Below, in pieces: positions 44,973 to 54,803 of a stretch of DNA of 64,000 nucleotides. Every line of letters begins with the position of its first letter. Within the stretch, counting starts at the first letter, position 1. The position numbers and the translations under genes are program-made. The notes beneath the pieces were generated by a model that made no database searches, was not told the origin of the DNA, and was given only the letters and a program-made list of their open reading frames with translations. This DNA comes from Rhodonellum psychrophilum GCM71 = DSM 17998 (GTDB taxonomy: Bacteria; Bacteroidota; Bacteroidia; Cytophagales; Cyclobacteriaceae), in assembly GCF_000381545.1 (NCBI RefSeq), contig NZ_KB906676.1, positions 62,001-126,000 of the forward strand, read 5' to 3'.

Positions 44973-47942
44973 ATGAATAAACTAATACGAAGGATAACTG
45001 TCCTTATGGTTTGTTTTTTGATGTTGGCAAATTCTGCTGATGCTCAAAATCAATCAATCACAATCGAAGGAGTTGTAAAAGAAGCCTCAAATGGCTTACC
45101 CATACCAGGGGTGACGATCTTAGAAAAAGCCACCACAAATGGAACCGTAACGGATGTGGATGGAAAATTCAAAATCAGTGTTAATTCCAGCGCTTCACTC
45201 ATCACTGTTTCATTTATTGGATTCGCCCAACAGGAAATAAGCATCAATAACAAAAGCTTCATAGAGGTCTTGTTGGAGGAGGATATCAGCCAGCTAGATG
45301 AAGTCGTGGTCATTGGGTATGGTACGCAGAAGCGATCGGACATTACCGGTTCTGTGGCATCGGTCCCAAAAGATAGATTGTCAAATCTTCCGGTGACGGA
45401 CATTACCCAAGCCATTCAGGGAACTACGGCTGGTTTGACAGTTACTCAAGGTTCATCTGTTCCTGGAAGTACGGGAGGCTTACAGATCAGAGGAGTCAAT
45501 TCAATCAATGCCAACACAAGCCCATTCTTGGTCGTAGATGGATCCCCATTTTTTGGAAGTATCAATGACATCAGTCCCAATGATGTTGAATCAATCGAGA
45601 TTCTAAAAGATGCATCCGCGGTTGCGATATATGGCACAAGAGGTGCCAACGGGGTCATCCTTATCACTACAAAGAGAGGTTCATCTACATCTGGAAAACC
45701 TAGAATTAACTACAATGCCTATACTGGATTTGAGGGGATTGGCAATCTGCTAACACCTATGGGCCCAGATCGATATGTTCAAAAATATTCAGATTTTTTA
45801 GTGGCCAACAATCTTTCCATGACGAACATTCTCCCCAATGCTGCGGAAGTTGAAAATTTCAACAATGGAATCACCACCGATTGGTTAAATGAAGCTTCAC
45901 AAACAGGAAGAATCACCGAGCACAATTTGAGTATCTCGGGTGGGACAGAGAATGTTCAATACTTTGTCTCTGGCTCTAAGGTTGCCCAAGAGGGCGTGGT
46001 CAAAGGATATCAGTTTGGGAGAGCTTCTTTCAGAACAAATATAGATGCAAAGATCAATGATTTAATCAAAGTGGGTACCAGCGCATTCTTTACGGATAGA
46101 AATCAAGATGGTGGAAGGGTAAACCTGCTTTTGGCGACTGCCATGAGTCCTTATTCAAGACCTACGAATGATGATGGAGAATATCAGATTTTCCCTATGG
46201 CACCCGAGCAGCTTTTCTTAAATCCGATGTTAGGGCTTACGGTGGACAGAGAAGACAGAAGGAAAACCTTGTCAGGTGGTGCTTATGTGGACATCACCCC
46301 AAGTTTTCTTCCAGGATTGACCTATAGGCTCAATGGTAACTATACTTACAATATCGACAGAACAGCCCAGTATACAGGCCGCCAATTCAATGATTTAAAC
46401 GGCACGGCCAATGTTTCCAATACAGAAGTAACCAATTGGGTTTTGGAAAATATTTTGTCTTATACCAAAGAGATTGGCGAGCATAGACTTGATTTTACAG
46501 GTTTATACAGTGCACAAAAAGTTGATTATTTTTTCACAAGTGGACAATCAAGGATTTTTACAAATGATGCGCTGTCTTTCAACAATATGGGTGCAGGATC
46601 GACACAACAAACCGGATCGGCAGGAAACAGCTACACCTTATTGTCTCAAATGGCAAGGGTGAATTATTCCTACATGAGTAAATATTTATTGACAGTAACT
46701 GCCCGAAGAGATGGATATTCAGCTTTTGGAGCAAACACAAGCAAATATGGTCTTTTCCCATCCATTGCCTTGGGATGGAATATTCACAACGAAAACTTCA
46801 TGGCAAATGCCAGTTCAGTAGGTGAGTTAAAACTTAGGTTGTCTCACGGACAAGCAGGAAATCAAGCCATTGGGGTGAATCAAACTGCGACAACGGCCAA
46901 TACATTTCTACAGCCGTTCAACGGGACACCCTTAGTAGGGGTACTTTATAACAATTTAGGGAATGCTAATCTAAATTGGGAAACCACCACTTCGACCAAC
47001 TTGGCTTTGGATTTTGGAGTTGTTGAAAATAGAATAAGAGGGTCTGTCGAAGCTTACAAAACTGTGACAAATGACATCTTATTGCGAAGAAACCTCCCCA
47101 ATGTCACTGGCTATTCCAATGTTTTGACAAACTTAGGGAAGATGCAAAACCTAGGGTTTGAATTTACCTTAAACACCGTAAACATCGCCAAAGATAATTT
47201 TTCCTGGGAAACATCATTGAATTATTCCAGGTACAGAAATGAAATTTTGGAGCTTTACGGGGATGGTCGTGATGATATTGGAAACGGTTGGTTCATAGGT
47301 CAACCGCTAAGGGTGGTTTTTGATTATGAAAAAATTGGCATTTGGCAAGTTGGGGAAGAAGTAGCCAATCATGACCCTGTAGCGAGGCCTGGGGATCTCA
47401 AATATAGGGACCAGAATGGAGATGGAATCATCAATGCAGAAGATAGAATGATATTGGGTCAAAGAGATCCAAAATGGATAGGAGGATTGACCAATAATTT
47501 CAAATACAAAAACTTCCATTTGAGTATATTCCTTCAAGCAGTGAAGGGCGGCTTAAAAAGCAATAGAGACTTGTCCTATGCGGATGAGGCAGGGAGGAGA
47601 AACATTCCTCAAGAGGTCGGTTACTGGACTCCCGAGAACCAGGACAATTACTGGCCTGGTCTTGCAGCTTTCAGAAATTACAGAGGATATCAGTTTACGG
47701 AAGATTTTAGCTTTTTGAGAATCAAAGATGTAAGGGTGAGTTATGTCGTGCCTAAACCATTTCTGTCAAAATACAATATTGAAGGATTGACACTTTACAT
47801 GGCAGGCCGAAACTTGCACACTTTTACAAAATGGGTTGGATGGGATCCTGAGATGAATTATGATCCAAGAGGATCTGGGAATTGGACCAATAATTACCCC
47901 TTGGTCCGCACAGTTTCCTTTGGTCTTAACCTAACACTTTAA
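44973..47942 (+). CDS. SusC-family TonB-dependent transporter (second locus)
   Basis: The 989-residue outer-membrane importer has leader MNKLIRRITVLMVCFLMLAN, then a carboxypeptidase-like domain (IEGVVKEASNGLPIPGVTIL). TonB-box-like DEVVVIGYGTQ, a plug domain (DITQAIQGTTAGLTVTQGSS, ESIEILKDASAVAIYGTRG) and a barrel ending SFGLNLTL follow. It is clearly diverged from the first SusC of this window and shorter, which suggests a different glycan. Its SusD partner begins 12 bp downstream. Control by the divergent membrane-anchored regulator is likely. Confidence 0.96.
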   Translation: MNKLIRRITVLMVCFLMLANSADAQNQSITIEGVVKEASNGLPIPGVTILEKATTNGTVTDVDGKFKISVNSSASLITVSFIGFAQQEISINNKSFIEVLLEEDISQLDEVVVIGYGTQKRSDITGSVASVPKDRLSNLPVTDITQAIQGTTAGLTVTQGSSVPGSTGGLQIRGVNSINANTSPFLVVDGSPFFGSINDISPNDVESIEILKDASAVAIYGTRGANGVILITTKRGSSTSGKPRINYNAYTGFEGIGNLLTPMGPDRYVQKYSDFLVANNLSMTNILPNAAEVENFNNGITTDWLNEASQTGRITEHNLSISGGTENVQYFVSGSKVAQEGVVKGYQFGRASFRTNIDAKINDLIKVGTSAFFTDRNQDGGRVNLLLATAMSPYSRPTNDDGEYQIFPMAPEQLFLNPMLGLTVDREDRRKTLSGGAYVDITPSFLPGLTYRLNGNYTYNIDRTAQYTGRQFNDLNGTANVSNTEVTNWVLENILSYTKEIGEHRLDFTGLYSAQKVDYFFTSGQSRIFTNDALSFNNMGAGSTQQTGSAGNSYTLLSQMARVNYSYMSKYLLTVTARRDGYSAFGANTSKYGLFPSIALGWNIHNENFMANASSVGELKLRLSHGQAGNQAIGVNQTATTANTFLQPFNGTPLVGVLYNNLGNANLNWETTTSTNLALDFGVVENRIRGSVEAYKTVTNDILLRRNLPNVTGYSNVLTNLGKMQNLGFEFTLNTVNIAKDNFSWETSLNYSRYRNEILELYGDGRDDIGNGWFIGQPLRVVFDYEKIGIWQVGEEVANHDPVARPGDLKYRDQNGDGIINAEDRMILGQRDPKWIGGLTNNFKYKNFHLSIFLQAVKGGLKSNRDLSYADEAGRRNIPQEVGYWTPENQDNYWPGLAAFRNYRGYQFTEDFSFLRIKDVRVSYVVPKPFLSKYNIEGLTLYMAGRNLHTFTKWVGWDPEMNYDPRGSGNWTNNYPLVRTVSFGLNLTL

Positions 47943-47954
47943 ATCAGAAAGAAA

Positions 47955-49628
47955 ATGAAAAAATTAATCATATATATAGGAATCCTTTGTGTTTTGGTAA
48001 TTACCAATACAGCTTGCGACGAATCTTTCTTAGATGAGAAAGTCCTGGACAGATATGCTCCGGAATCATTGAATGATCGATTGGGCTTTGATGCTGCAGC
48101 CATTGGCTTGCATAGACATTTTGTTTCCATGCTCAATACGGATCAAGATCAAACCTTGATAGGGATATGGCATGTGGGAACAGATATTTTGTGGGCACCA
48201 TCAGGTAGGTCAAACGGAGATTCAAGATCATTTTTCAGCTATTCTCAAATGAACTCCTTGGACCCAGCGGCTAGAAAAACCTGGAGTTCATTGTACATTC
48301 TGATCAATAATGCCAACATTTTAATCAATAGTGCTGAAAACAACAATCCTACTGGAATGAATGCCGAAGAAATCAGCGCATTCAATGCAGAAGCACGGTT
48401 TTTCAGAGCATATGCATACAACATGCTTGCAACACTTTATGGAGACGTCCCTCTTTTGACTGAACCGTTGACAGCACCCAAAACGGATTTTGTTCGCATC
48501 CCGATCAATGAAATAAATGCAGTTATCGAGCAGGATTTGATTTTTGCAACGGAATTTCTTCCTAATGCAGGATCTGCCCGTCATGAAAGTAGAATCAATA
48601 AAATGATGGCACACCAACTGTTTGCAGAGGTTTACCTAAGACTAGGAAAACCAGCGGAGGCAGAAGAACAAGCCTCCTCAATCATTGGCAATGGAAGGTA
48701 TTCTCTTGTCAATCAGAGATATGGTGTAAATGCAAATAGCCCAGGAGATCCTTTTTCTGATATGTTTATCAGAGGAAATCAACGGAGGAACCAAGGGAAT
48801 ACAGAGGCTATCTGGGTTTTGGAAATGGAAAACCCAGCAGATATTGCAGGTGGTGGTTCTGGAAACCCACAGCAAAGAAGATTATGGGTAGGTGGATATT
48901 ACGATATTCCAGGAATGGAGCCAGCAGATTCTCTTGGCGGAAGAGGTATCGCAAGGGTCAGACTTAATAATTGGGTTTTATATGGGTTGTACGATGAGCT
49001 TGACATGAGAAACTCAGAGTTTAACATCAAAAGGAAATTGTATTTTAATAATAGGGGAAGTGCTTACGATAACATAAGAGGACAAGAGGTACCTTATGGT
49101 AAAAATTCAGAATTTACCCTTACTAATGGAAATGTCATTAAAATTTTTCCCGCAGATACTATTTGGAGAATGGCTCCCTATTCTATGAAGTGGGGTCAAT
49201 TTGATAACAGAGATGTTTTTGGCTATGGTATGTGGAAAGATTTCATGTTGATGCGATTGGGCGAGACTTACTTGTTAAGGGCAGAAGCTAGGATGCTTCA
49301 GGGAGACCTGGCAGGCGCAGCTTCTGACATCAATGTGTTGAGAGAAAGGGCAAATGCACCTCTGGTGAACGCGGGACAAGTGAACCTGGATTTTATCCTG
49401 GATGAAAGAGCGAGAGAACTCTTGGCCGAAGAAAACAGAAGAATGACGCTCGTCAGGACGGGGACTCTTGTGGAAAGAGCCAGAAGATTGAACGGGACGA
49501 GTCCTTTGGCGAATGGTGAAATTGAAACGACAGGTGGTTTGCAGGATTTTCACATGAAATTCCCTATCCCTCAGTCTGAGATTGATTTGAACAAAGATGC
49601 CGAACTGAAGCAAAATGAAGGGTATTAA
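47955..49628 (+). CDS. SusD/RagB surface lipoprotein (second locus)
   Basis: The 557-residue lipoprotein has lipobox ITNTACDESF. It shows SusD helices EARFFRAYAYNMLATLYGDV and the ETYLLRAEARMLQGDLAGAA block, plus the C-terminal FPIPQSEIDLNKDAELKQNE signature. It is the glycan-capturing partner of the SusC encoded 12 bp upstream. A gap of about 500 bp with a hairpin and a repeat copy follows before the enzyme genes. Confidence 0.95.
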   Translation: MKKLIIYIGILCVLVITNTACDESFLDEKVLDRYAPESLNDRLGFDAAAIGLHRHFVSMLNTDQDQTLIGIWHVGTDILWAPSGRSNGDSRSFFSYSQMNSLDPAARKTWSSLYILINNANILINSAENNNPTGMNAEEISAFNAEARFFRAYAYNMLATLYGDVPLLTEPLTAPKTDFVRIPINEINAVIEQDLIFATEFLPNAGSARHESRINKMMAHQLFAEVYLRLGKPAEAEEQASSIIGNGRYSLVNQRYGVNANSPGDPFSDMFIRGNQRRNQGNTEAIWVLEMENPADIAGGGSGNPQQRRLWVGGYYDIPGMEPADSLGGRGIARVRLNNWVLYGLYDELDMRNSEFNIKRKLYFNNRGSAYDNIRGQEVPYGKNSEFTLTNGNVIKIFPADTIWRMAPYSMKWGQFDNRDVFGYGMWKDFMLMRLGETYLLRAEARMLQGDLAGAASDINVLRERANAPLVNAGQVNLDFILDERARELLAEENRRMTLVRTGTLVERARRLNGTSPLANGEIETTGGLQDFHMKFPIPQSEIDLNKDAELKQNEGY

Positions 49629-49845
49629 ATCCAGGGACTCACATATTCTTGAATGTTAATATTAAATGGTATGTATATCCACTACTTTTCCACTAGACCA
49701 ATGGGCCAGTTGAAAAACCCGAAAAATTCAGAATTTATGATTTCTTCCGTTTTCGGTCTTCAAGTCCGATATTGAGAGAAAATCAAGTAACTGGCAGAAA
49801 AACGGATAATCATATTAAATATTTTTAGGGTTTATTGTAGCTATC

Positions 49846-49874
49846 GCAATTACCGGGCTTTGTCTGGTAATTGC
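49846..49874 (+). terminator. Hairpin downstream of second SusD
   Basis: GCAATTACC / GGTAATTGC form a perfect 9-bp stem with an 11-base loop, 218 bp after the SusD stop, followed by an AT-rich tail. It is a possible terminator separating SusCD from the enzyme genes. The rest of the gap 49629-50162 holds repeat copy C and no credible ORF. Confidence 0.5.
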
Positions 49875-49943
49875 ATATTTACCCTTTAACCCGAATTCTA
49901 AGACATCGAAAAAGTAACGGAATGCATCTAACTTGATTAAGTT

Positions 49944-50113
49944 AGATGGAATATGCAATAGGCTTCCCAATATGGCTGTAACTATAAGAAAATCAGACTA
50001 TTTGGATGATAATGTAAAGTCCAATATGTTGTAGTCTAAAACAGTAAACAACCGACTGATTAATAAGCAATTTCAGGCCGGAAAAGAATTGATAATGCAT
50101 TAAACGGGTTTAA
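49944..50113 (+). repeat. 170-bp intergenic repeat, copy C
   Basis: Block order as in the other copies: GGAATATGCAATAGG, TTCCCAATATGGCTGTAACT, AAGAAAATCAGACTATTTGG, CCAATATGTTGTAGTC, AAAACAGTAAACAA, ACTGATTAATAAGCAATTTC, ending GATAATGCATTAAACGGGTT. It lies directly upstream of the GH16 gene, about 35 kb away from copies A, B and D. Confidence 0.75.
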
Positions 50114-50162
50114 TAAAATATAGCAAATGCTCGAAAACATCAATAATTTAAGGATAGGAACC

Positions 50163-51065
50163 ATGAATGGCAATTTTTCACTCACCTCACTTGTTTGGGT
50201 TTGTTCCTTCTATCTCATTGTTTGGACTCCTGGCAGTGCATATGCACAGAACCCTGTTCCGACTTTGTTTTCAGCGGAAGATAATAAAGTGTATACACTT
50301 ATCTGGTCTGATGAATTCGACAATGGGAACAAACCTGATTCTAGTAATTGGTCATATGAAATAGGTTTTGTCAGGAACAATGAGCTCCAGTACTACCAAG
50401 AAGACAACGCCGCTGTCCAACAGGGGCTTTTGATTATAGAAGGCAGAAGGGAAAAAGCAACAAACCAAAAATTCGATCCCAATAGCCAAGATTGGAGAAG
50501 AAATTCTGAATTCTCCCAATACACATCCTCAAGTATCAATACGCGGGGAAAAATGGAGTTTCAGTATGGAATCGTCGAGGTCAGGGCAAAAATTGATACT
50601 GCGATGGGTATGTGGCCTGCCATATGGACACTTGGCGTTTCAAAACCTTGGCCTTCCAATGGTGAAATTGATGTCATGGAATTCTACCGCAGAAATGATA
50701 ACGCCTTTATCTTGGCAAATGCGGCATGGAAAGGAACCCAACCTTCTGTCATGTGGGATGAAGCTAAATTTAAGATTGAGGGGTTTATTGAAAAAAACAG
50801 CAATTGGCCAAACGAATTTCACGTTTGGACTATGGATTGGAATGAGGGCAGGATTCTACTCTATCTGGATGGGGAGTTATTGAATGAAATAGACCTTTCC
50901 AAAACCATCAACCCAGATGGTTTCAACCCTTTCCATCAGCCCCATTACTTACTTCTCAATCTTGCTATTGGCTCAAATGGTGGAGATCCAAGTAACACAT
51001 TGTTTCCCAAAACCTATGAAGTGGACTACGCAAGGGTATTCCAACAAATAATAATCACGCAATGA
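50163..51065 (+). CDS. GH16 endo-beta-glycanase
   Basis: The ATG at 50163 gives a signal peptide (LVWVCSFYLIVWTPGSAYA); 300 residues. The GH16 jelly roll is clear: YTLIWSDEFDNGNKPDSSNW, then AMGMWPAIWTLG, and the catalytic stretch GEIDVMEF with nucleophile Glu168, Asp170 and acid/base Glu173 all present. GH16 enzymes cut beta-1,3-glucans, beta-1,3-galactans, agar or related chains. The neighbours (glucuronate-handling enzymes and GH43) favour an endo-beta-1,3-galactanase role over laminarinase, by inference. Its stop overlaps the start of the DUF2264 gene by 4 bases. Confidence 0.9.
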   Translation: MNGNFSLTSLVWVCSFYLIVWTPGSAYAQNPVPTLFSAEDNKVYTLIWSDEFDNGNKPDSSNWSYEIGFVRNNELQYYQEDNAAVQQGLLIIEGRREKATNQKFDPNSQDWRRNSEFSQYTSSSINTRGKMEFQYGIVEVRAKIDTAMGMWPAIWTLGVSKPWPSNGEIDVMEFYRRNDNAFILANAAWKGTQPSVMWDEAKFKIEGFIEKNSNWPNEFHVWTMDWNEGRILLYLDGELLNEIDLSKTINPDGFNPFHQPHYLLLNLAIGSNGGDPSNTLFPKTYEVDYARVFQQIIITQ

Positions 51066-52270
51066 AAAATATTAAACTACTCAGCATTTTATTAATCCTT
51101 TGGAGCTTAGGCACAGCCCAAGCAGAAGATTTGGAGGATAGGAAAGCTTTTATTTCCTATCTGACAAAAATCGCTGATCCAGTTTTGGTCAATTTAAGTC
51201 AGGACAAGTTAAAGGAAAATATGCCTATCGAAATTGCTCCAAATGCATATGGTGATCGGGATAAAGTCACTCACTTGGAGGCTTTTGGTCGATTGATTTC
51301 TGGAATGGCACCTTGGTTGGAGCTCGGTCCGGATGACTCGGAAGAAGGTGAGTTGAGAGAGAAATATATCCTTTTGGTTCACCAATCTCTCAGAAATGCA
51401 ACAGACCCTAATGCCAAGGATTATATGAATTTCACAGAAGGGGGACAGCCGCTTGTGGATGCAGCATTTTTAGCTCAGGGATTGTTGAGAGCACCGACCC
51501 AGCTTTGGGATCGGCTGGATGCCCAAACCAAGAAGAATACAATCACAGCATTGAAATCCACAAGAACCATCAATCCTTATTACAGCAATTGGTTGCTTTT
51601 TACAGCCATGGTTGAGGCAGCACTGATCAAGTTTGACGGTGATGGGGATTATGTCAGAATTTCCTATGCCCTCAACAAGCACAAAGAGTGGTATCTCGGG
51701 GATGGAGTTTATGGAGATGGTCCTGACTTTCACTTTGACTATTACAACAGCTTTGTCATCCAGCCGATGATATTGGATGTCACAAAAGCACTCTTGGAAG
51801 CAGGTAGCGGAAATAAAGCAGAATTTGAAATTTTTTTAAAAAGGGCAAGAAGATATGCAGCGATTCAAGAAAGATTGATTTCTCCAGAAGGCACCTATCC
51901 CGTGATTGGAAGATCTATGGCCTATCGCTTTGGTGCTTTTCAGGCACTTGCCCAAATAGCACTTTGGGAAGAATTGCCTCAAGAAATTGCTCCACCACAG
52001 GTCCGTGCTGCCTTACTCGCAATTGTGGACAAACACATGGCGTCTGAGTCCATGTTCGATCAAAATGGATGGCTGAAACTTGGGTTCAACGGCAACCAAC
52101 CCGAATTGGCAGAGCCTTACATTTCTACCGGTAGCCTTTATTTATGTGCAGAAGTATTCCTGGTTCTTGGATTGCCTGCGTCAGCTGACTTTTGGGCAAA
52201 GCCAAGGGAAGAATGGACACAACAGAAAATCTGGGGTGGGAAAAAAGGAGTGATTGACAAAGCAATTTGA
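51062..52270 (+). CDS. DUF2264 family protein (GH154-like, possible beta-glucuronidase)
   Basis: The 402-residue exported protein (leader IKLLSILLILWSLGTAQA) is of the DUF2264 (alpha/alpha)-barrel family: LEAFGRLISGMAPWLELG, NYWLLFTAMVEA-like segment YYSNWLLFTAMVEAALIKF, and YGDGPDFHFDYYNSFVIQPM. To my knowledge, DUF2264 proteins include the exo-beta-glucuronidase family GH154, found in arabinogalactan loci of Bacteroides. It overlaps the GH16 gene by 4 bases (ATGA), so the two are translated together. It is followed after 1 base by the BNR-4 gene. Confidence 0.82.
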   Translation: MKNIKLLSILLILWSLGTAQAEDLEDRKAFISYLTKIADPVLVNLSQDKLKENMPIEIAPNAYGDRDKVTHLEAFGRLISGMAPWLELGPDDSEEGELREKYILLVHQSLRNATDPNAKDYMNFTEGGQPLVDAAFLAQGLLRAPTQLWDRLDAQTKKNTITALKSTRTINPYYSNWLLFTAMVEAALIKFDGDGDYVRISYALNKHKEWYLGDGVYGDGPDFHFDYYNSFVIQPMILDVTKALLEAGSGNKAEFEIFLKRARRYAAIQERLISPEGTYPVIGRSMAYRFGAFQALAQIALWEELPQEIAPPQVRAALLAIVDKHMASESMFDQNGWLKLGFNGNQPELAEPYISTGSLYLCAEVFLVLGLPASADFWAKPREEWTQQKIWGGKKGVIDKAI

Positions 52271-52271
52271 G

Positions 52272-53564
52272 ATGATTCAAAGGATTCAAATATCATATTT
52301 ACTATTTATTCTGATTGTCTGTTCCTGTCAGGCTCAAAAGTTGGAGAAAGCACCGATCACTGCGACTTTGGTCGGTGAGGGTTGGGCGAATAATTCTATC
52401 AATACAGTCATTTTCAGAAGAAATTCTTTGGACTCTGATGGTAAGAATCAATTTATCGCTTTCTATGATCAGGAGGGATTTGTTGTTCTTGGTAAAAGAA
52501 ATCTGTCCTCGGAAATTTGGGAGCTTAAAAAGACAGCATACATGGGCAATGTCAAGGATGCACACAATTCCATCAGCATTGCGCTGGATGGGCAAGGGTA
52601 TTTGCATGTTTCTTGGGATCACCATGACAATGAATTGCGATATGCCAAAAGCAAAGAGCCGTTAAGTCTTGAATTGGGAGATAAAGAATACATGACAGGA
52701 CTTCAGGAATCAAAAGTCACTTATCCTGAATTTCACAGATTACCCGATGGAAATCTGATTTTTATGTACAGATCAGGAGCATCAGGAAGAGGAAATCTTT
52801 TGATCAATAAATATGATTTAAAGTCTAAATCCTGGCTTCAAATCCATTCAAATCTCATCGATGGAGAAGATCAAAGAAATGCCTATTGGCAATCCTATAT
52901 CGATGATCTTGGAAACATTCATCTAAGCTGGGTCTGGAGAGAATCCTGGGATGTTTCGACGAACCATGACATGAGTTATGCAGTATCCAGAGATCAGGGA
53001 ATGACATGGGAAAAGTCAACTGGTGAAAAATACATACTACCGATTACCGCATCTTCGGCAGAATACGCATGGAAAATACCCCAAAACAGTAGCCTGATCA
53101 ATCAGACCGGCATGTCGGCAGATAGGAAGGGGAATCCTTATATCGTTACTTATTGGGCTGAAAATGGGGTTCCGCAGCTACAGGTTGTTTTTTTGAAGGA
53201 TGGAAAATGGGAAAAAGTAAGCCCTAACAATAGAACACAAGCTTTCTCTTTGGGAGGTGGAGGTACGAAAAGAATTCCAATTTCCAGACCTCAGATTCTT
53301 GTGGATCATCAAGAACAGATTTATATCATTTATAGAGATGAGGAAAGAGACAATAAGGTCTCTTTGGTATATCAAACCAAATTAGGATGGGACATTAGGG
53401 ATTTGACCGAGCTTCCTGTCGGTCAATGGGAGCCGACTTATGATATCTCACTTTGGAAATCCTCAAAATCACTCCACTTATTTTTGCAAAATGTAGCGCA
53501 AATAGATGGAGAGGGAATAGCAGATGGGAAATCAAGTCCTGTTCAAGTTATCGAACTCAATTAA
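52272..53564 (+). CDS. BNR-4 family beta-propeller (PL24/PL25/PL27/GH145-like)
   Basis: The ATG at 52272 gives 430 residues with a lipoprotein leader (LFILIVCSC). The seven-bladed propeller of the BNR-4 family is recognised by AHNSISIALDGQGYLHVSWD followed by HHDNELRYAKS, VTYPEFHRLPDGNLIFMYRS, and RNAYWQSYIDDLGNIHLSWV. This fold includes ulvan lyases (PL24, PL25), the rhamnose-glucuronate lyase family PL27 and the rhamnosidase family GH145. The His pair in the WDHH segment is the likely active-site region. With GH88 next to it, which takes unsaturated uronates, a lyase is more likely than a hydrolase. Confidence 0.75.
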   Translation: MIQRIQISYLLFILIVCSCQAQKLEKAPITATLVGEGWANNSINTVIFRRNSLDSDGKNQFIAFYDQEGFVVLGKRNLSSEIWELKKTAYMGNVKDAHNSISIALDGQGYLHVSWDHHDNELRYAKSKEPLSLELGDKEYMTGLQESKVTYPEFHRLPDGNLIFMYRSGASGRGNLLINKYDLKSKSWLQIHSNLIDGEDQRNAYWQSYIDDLGNIHLSWVWRESWDVSTNHDMSYAVSRDQGMTWEKSTGEKYILPITASSAEYAWKIPQNSSLINQTGMSADRKGNPYIVTYWAENGVPQLQVVFLKDGKWEKVSPNNRTQAFSLGGGGTKRIPISRPQILVDHQEQIYIIYRDEERDNKVSLVYQTKLGWDIRDLTELPVGQWEPTYDISLWKSSKSLHLFLQNVAQIDGEGIADGKSSPVQVIELN

Positions 53565-53591
53565 TATTATTCATATACTAAAGGTTAAAAA

Positions 53592-54803
53592 ATGAAAAGG
53601 CTTTTCACATTGTTTATCTTACTTTCATCGATAATTTTTTCGAATTGTCAAGTTGAAAGAAAAAGCGTGGCAATCCAGGATAAAGATTTAAATTCCAAAT
53701 TGGATGAAGTAATTTACCAAGCTTCGAATCAATATAAATTTATGATGGAAACCCTACCTGAAAATAGGTTTCCAAAGACATATCATGCTGATCAAGACAA
53801 ACTTGAAACTTCCAATTCAGGCTGGTGGTGCAGCGGTTTTTATCCGGGATCACTCCTCTACATGTATGAGCAAAACAAGGATGTGGAACTTTTGGTGGAA
53901 GCCAATAGAATCATGAAAGTGCTTGAGAAAGAAAAATTCAATACCACAACCCACGATCTGGGCTTCATGATGTTTTGCAGTTTTGGGAATGCTTTGGAAA
54001 TAGCTCCTGATGAAAGTTACAAGGATGTTTTGATCCAAAGTGCGAAGTCACTCAGTTCAAGATTCGATGAAAAAGTAGGCGTGATCAAGTCTTGGGATTC
54101 AAAAGAGGGAGATTACCTAGTGATCATTGACAACATGATGAATTTGGAGTTGCTTTTTTGGGCATCTCAAGAGACGGGTGATCCGACGTACAGAGACATC
54201 GCCATCAAACATGCTGACAATACGATCAAGAACCACTTCCGAGAGGATTATAGCACCTATCATGTGGTCAACTATAACCCAAAAACAGGGGGGGTAAATA
54301 AAAAGCATACCGCCCAGGGCTATGCAGATGAATCCGCTTGGGCAAGGGGACAAGCATGGGGATTGTACGGATATATTGTGATGTACAGGTTTACCAAAGA
54401 CGAGAAATACCTCGATTTAGCGAATAACATAGCGAATTTGATCCTAGACCATCCAAACCTTCCAGAAGACAAAATCCCATATTGGGATTTCGATGCGCCA
54501 AATATACCAGATGCTTTGAGAGATTCTTCGGCGGGTGCAATCATAGCCTCTGCGCTGTTTGAATTGGCAACTTATGTTGATAAAAGTGCTTCAAAAAAGT
54601 ATTTCCATAATGCAGAAATCATGCTTGAATCACTCGTTTCTGCACCTTATTTGGCCGATCCGAAGACAAATGGTGGATTTATCCTGAATCATGGAGTAGG
54701 TCATATTCCTGAAAACACAGAAGTAGATACACCCCTGACCTATGGGGATTATTATTTTTTGGAAGCAATCAAAAGATATAAAAATCACGTAAAGTCTATC
54801 TAA
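53592..54803 (+). CDS. GH88 unsaturated glucuronyl hydrolase
   Basis: The 403-residue protein has a lipobox (IIFSNC, Cys19). Both GH88 catalytic Asp residues are visible: Asp122 in HDLGFMMFCS and Asp180 in VIIDNMMNLE. WWCSGFYPGSLLYMYEQN and ESAWARGQAWGLYGYIVMY are also typical. GH88 removes 4,5-unsaturated glucuronate from lyase products, which implies a lyase acts upstream; the BNR-4 protein is the candidate. Its stop and the next ATG overlap by one base (TAATG), so it is coupled to the tandem GH43. Confidence 0.93.
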   Translation: MKRLFTLFILLSSIIFSNCQVERKSVAIQDKDLNSKLDEVIYQASNQYKFMMETLPENRFPKTYHADQDKLETSNSGWWCSGFYPGSLLYMYEQNKDVELLVEANRIMKVLEKEKFNTTTHDLGFMMFCSFGNALEIAPDESYKDVLIQSAKSLSSRFDEKVGVIKSWDSKEGDYLVIIDNMMNLELLFWASQETGDPTYRDIAIKHADNTIKNHFREDYSTYHVVNYNPKTGGVNKKHTAQGYADESAWARGQAWGLYGYIVMYRFTKDEKYLDLANNIANLILDHPNLPEDKIPYWDFDAPNIPDALRDSSAGAIIASALFELATYVDKSASKKYFHNAEIMLESLVSAPYLADPKTNGGFILNHGVGHIPENTEVDTPLTYGDYYFLEAIKRYKNHVKSI

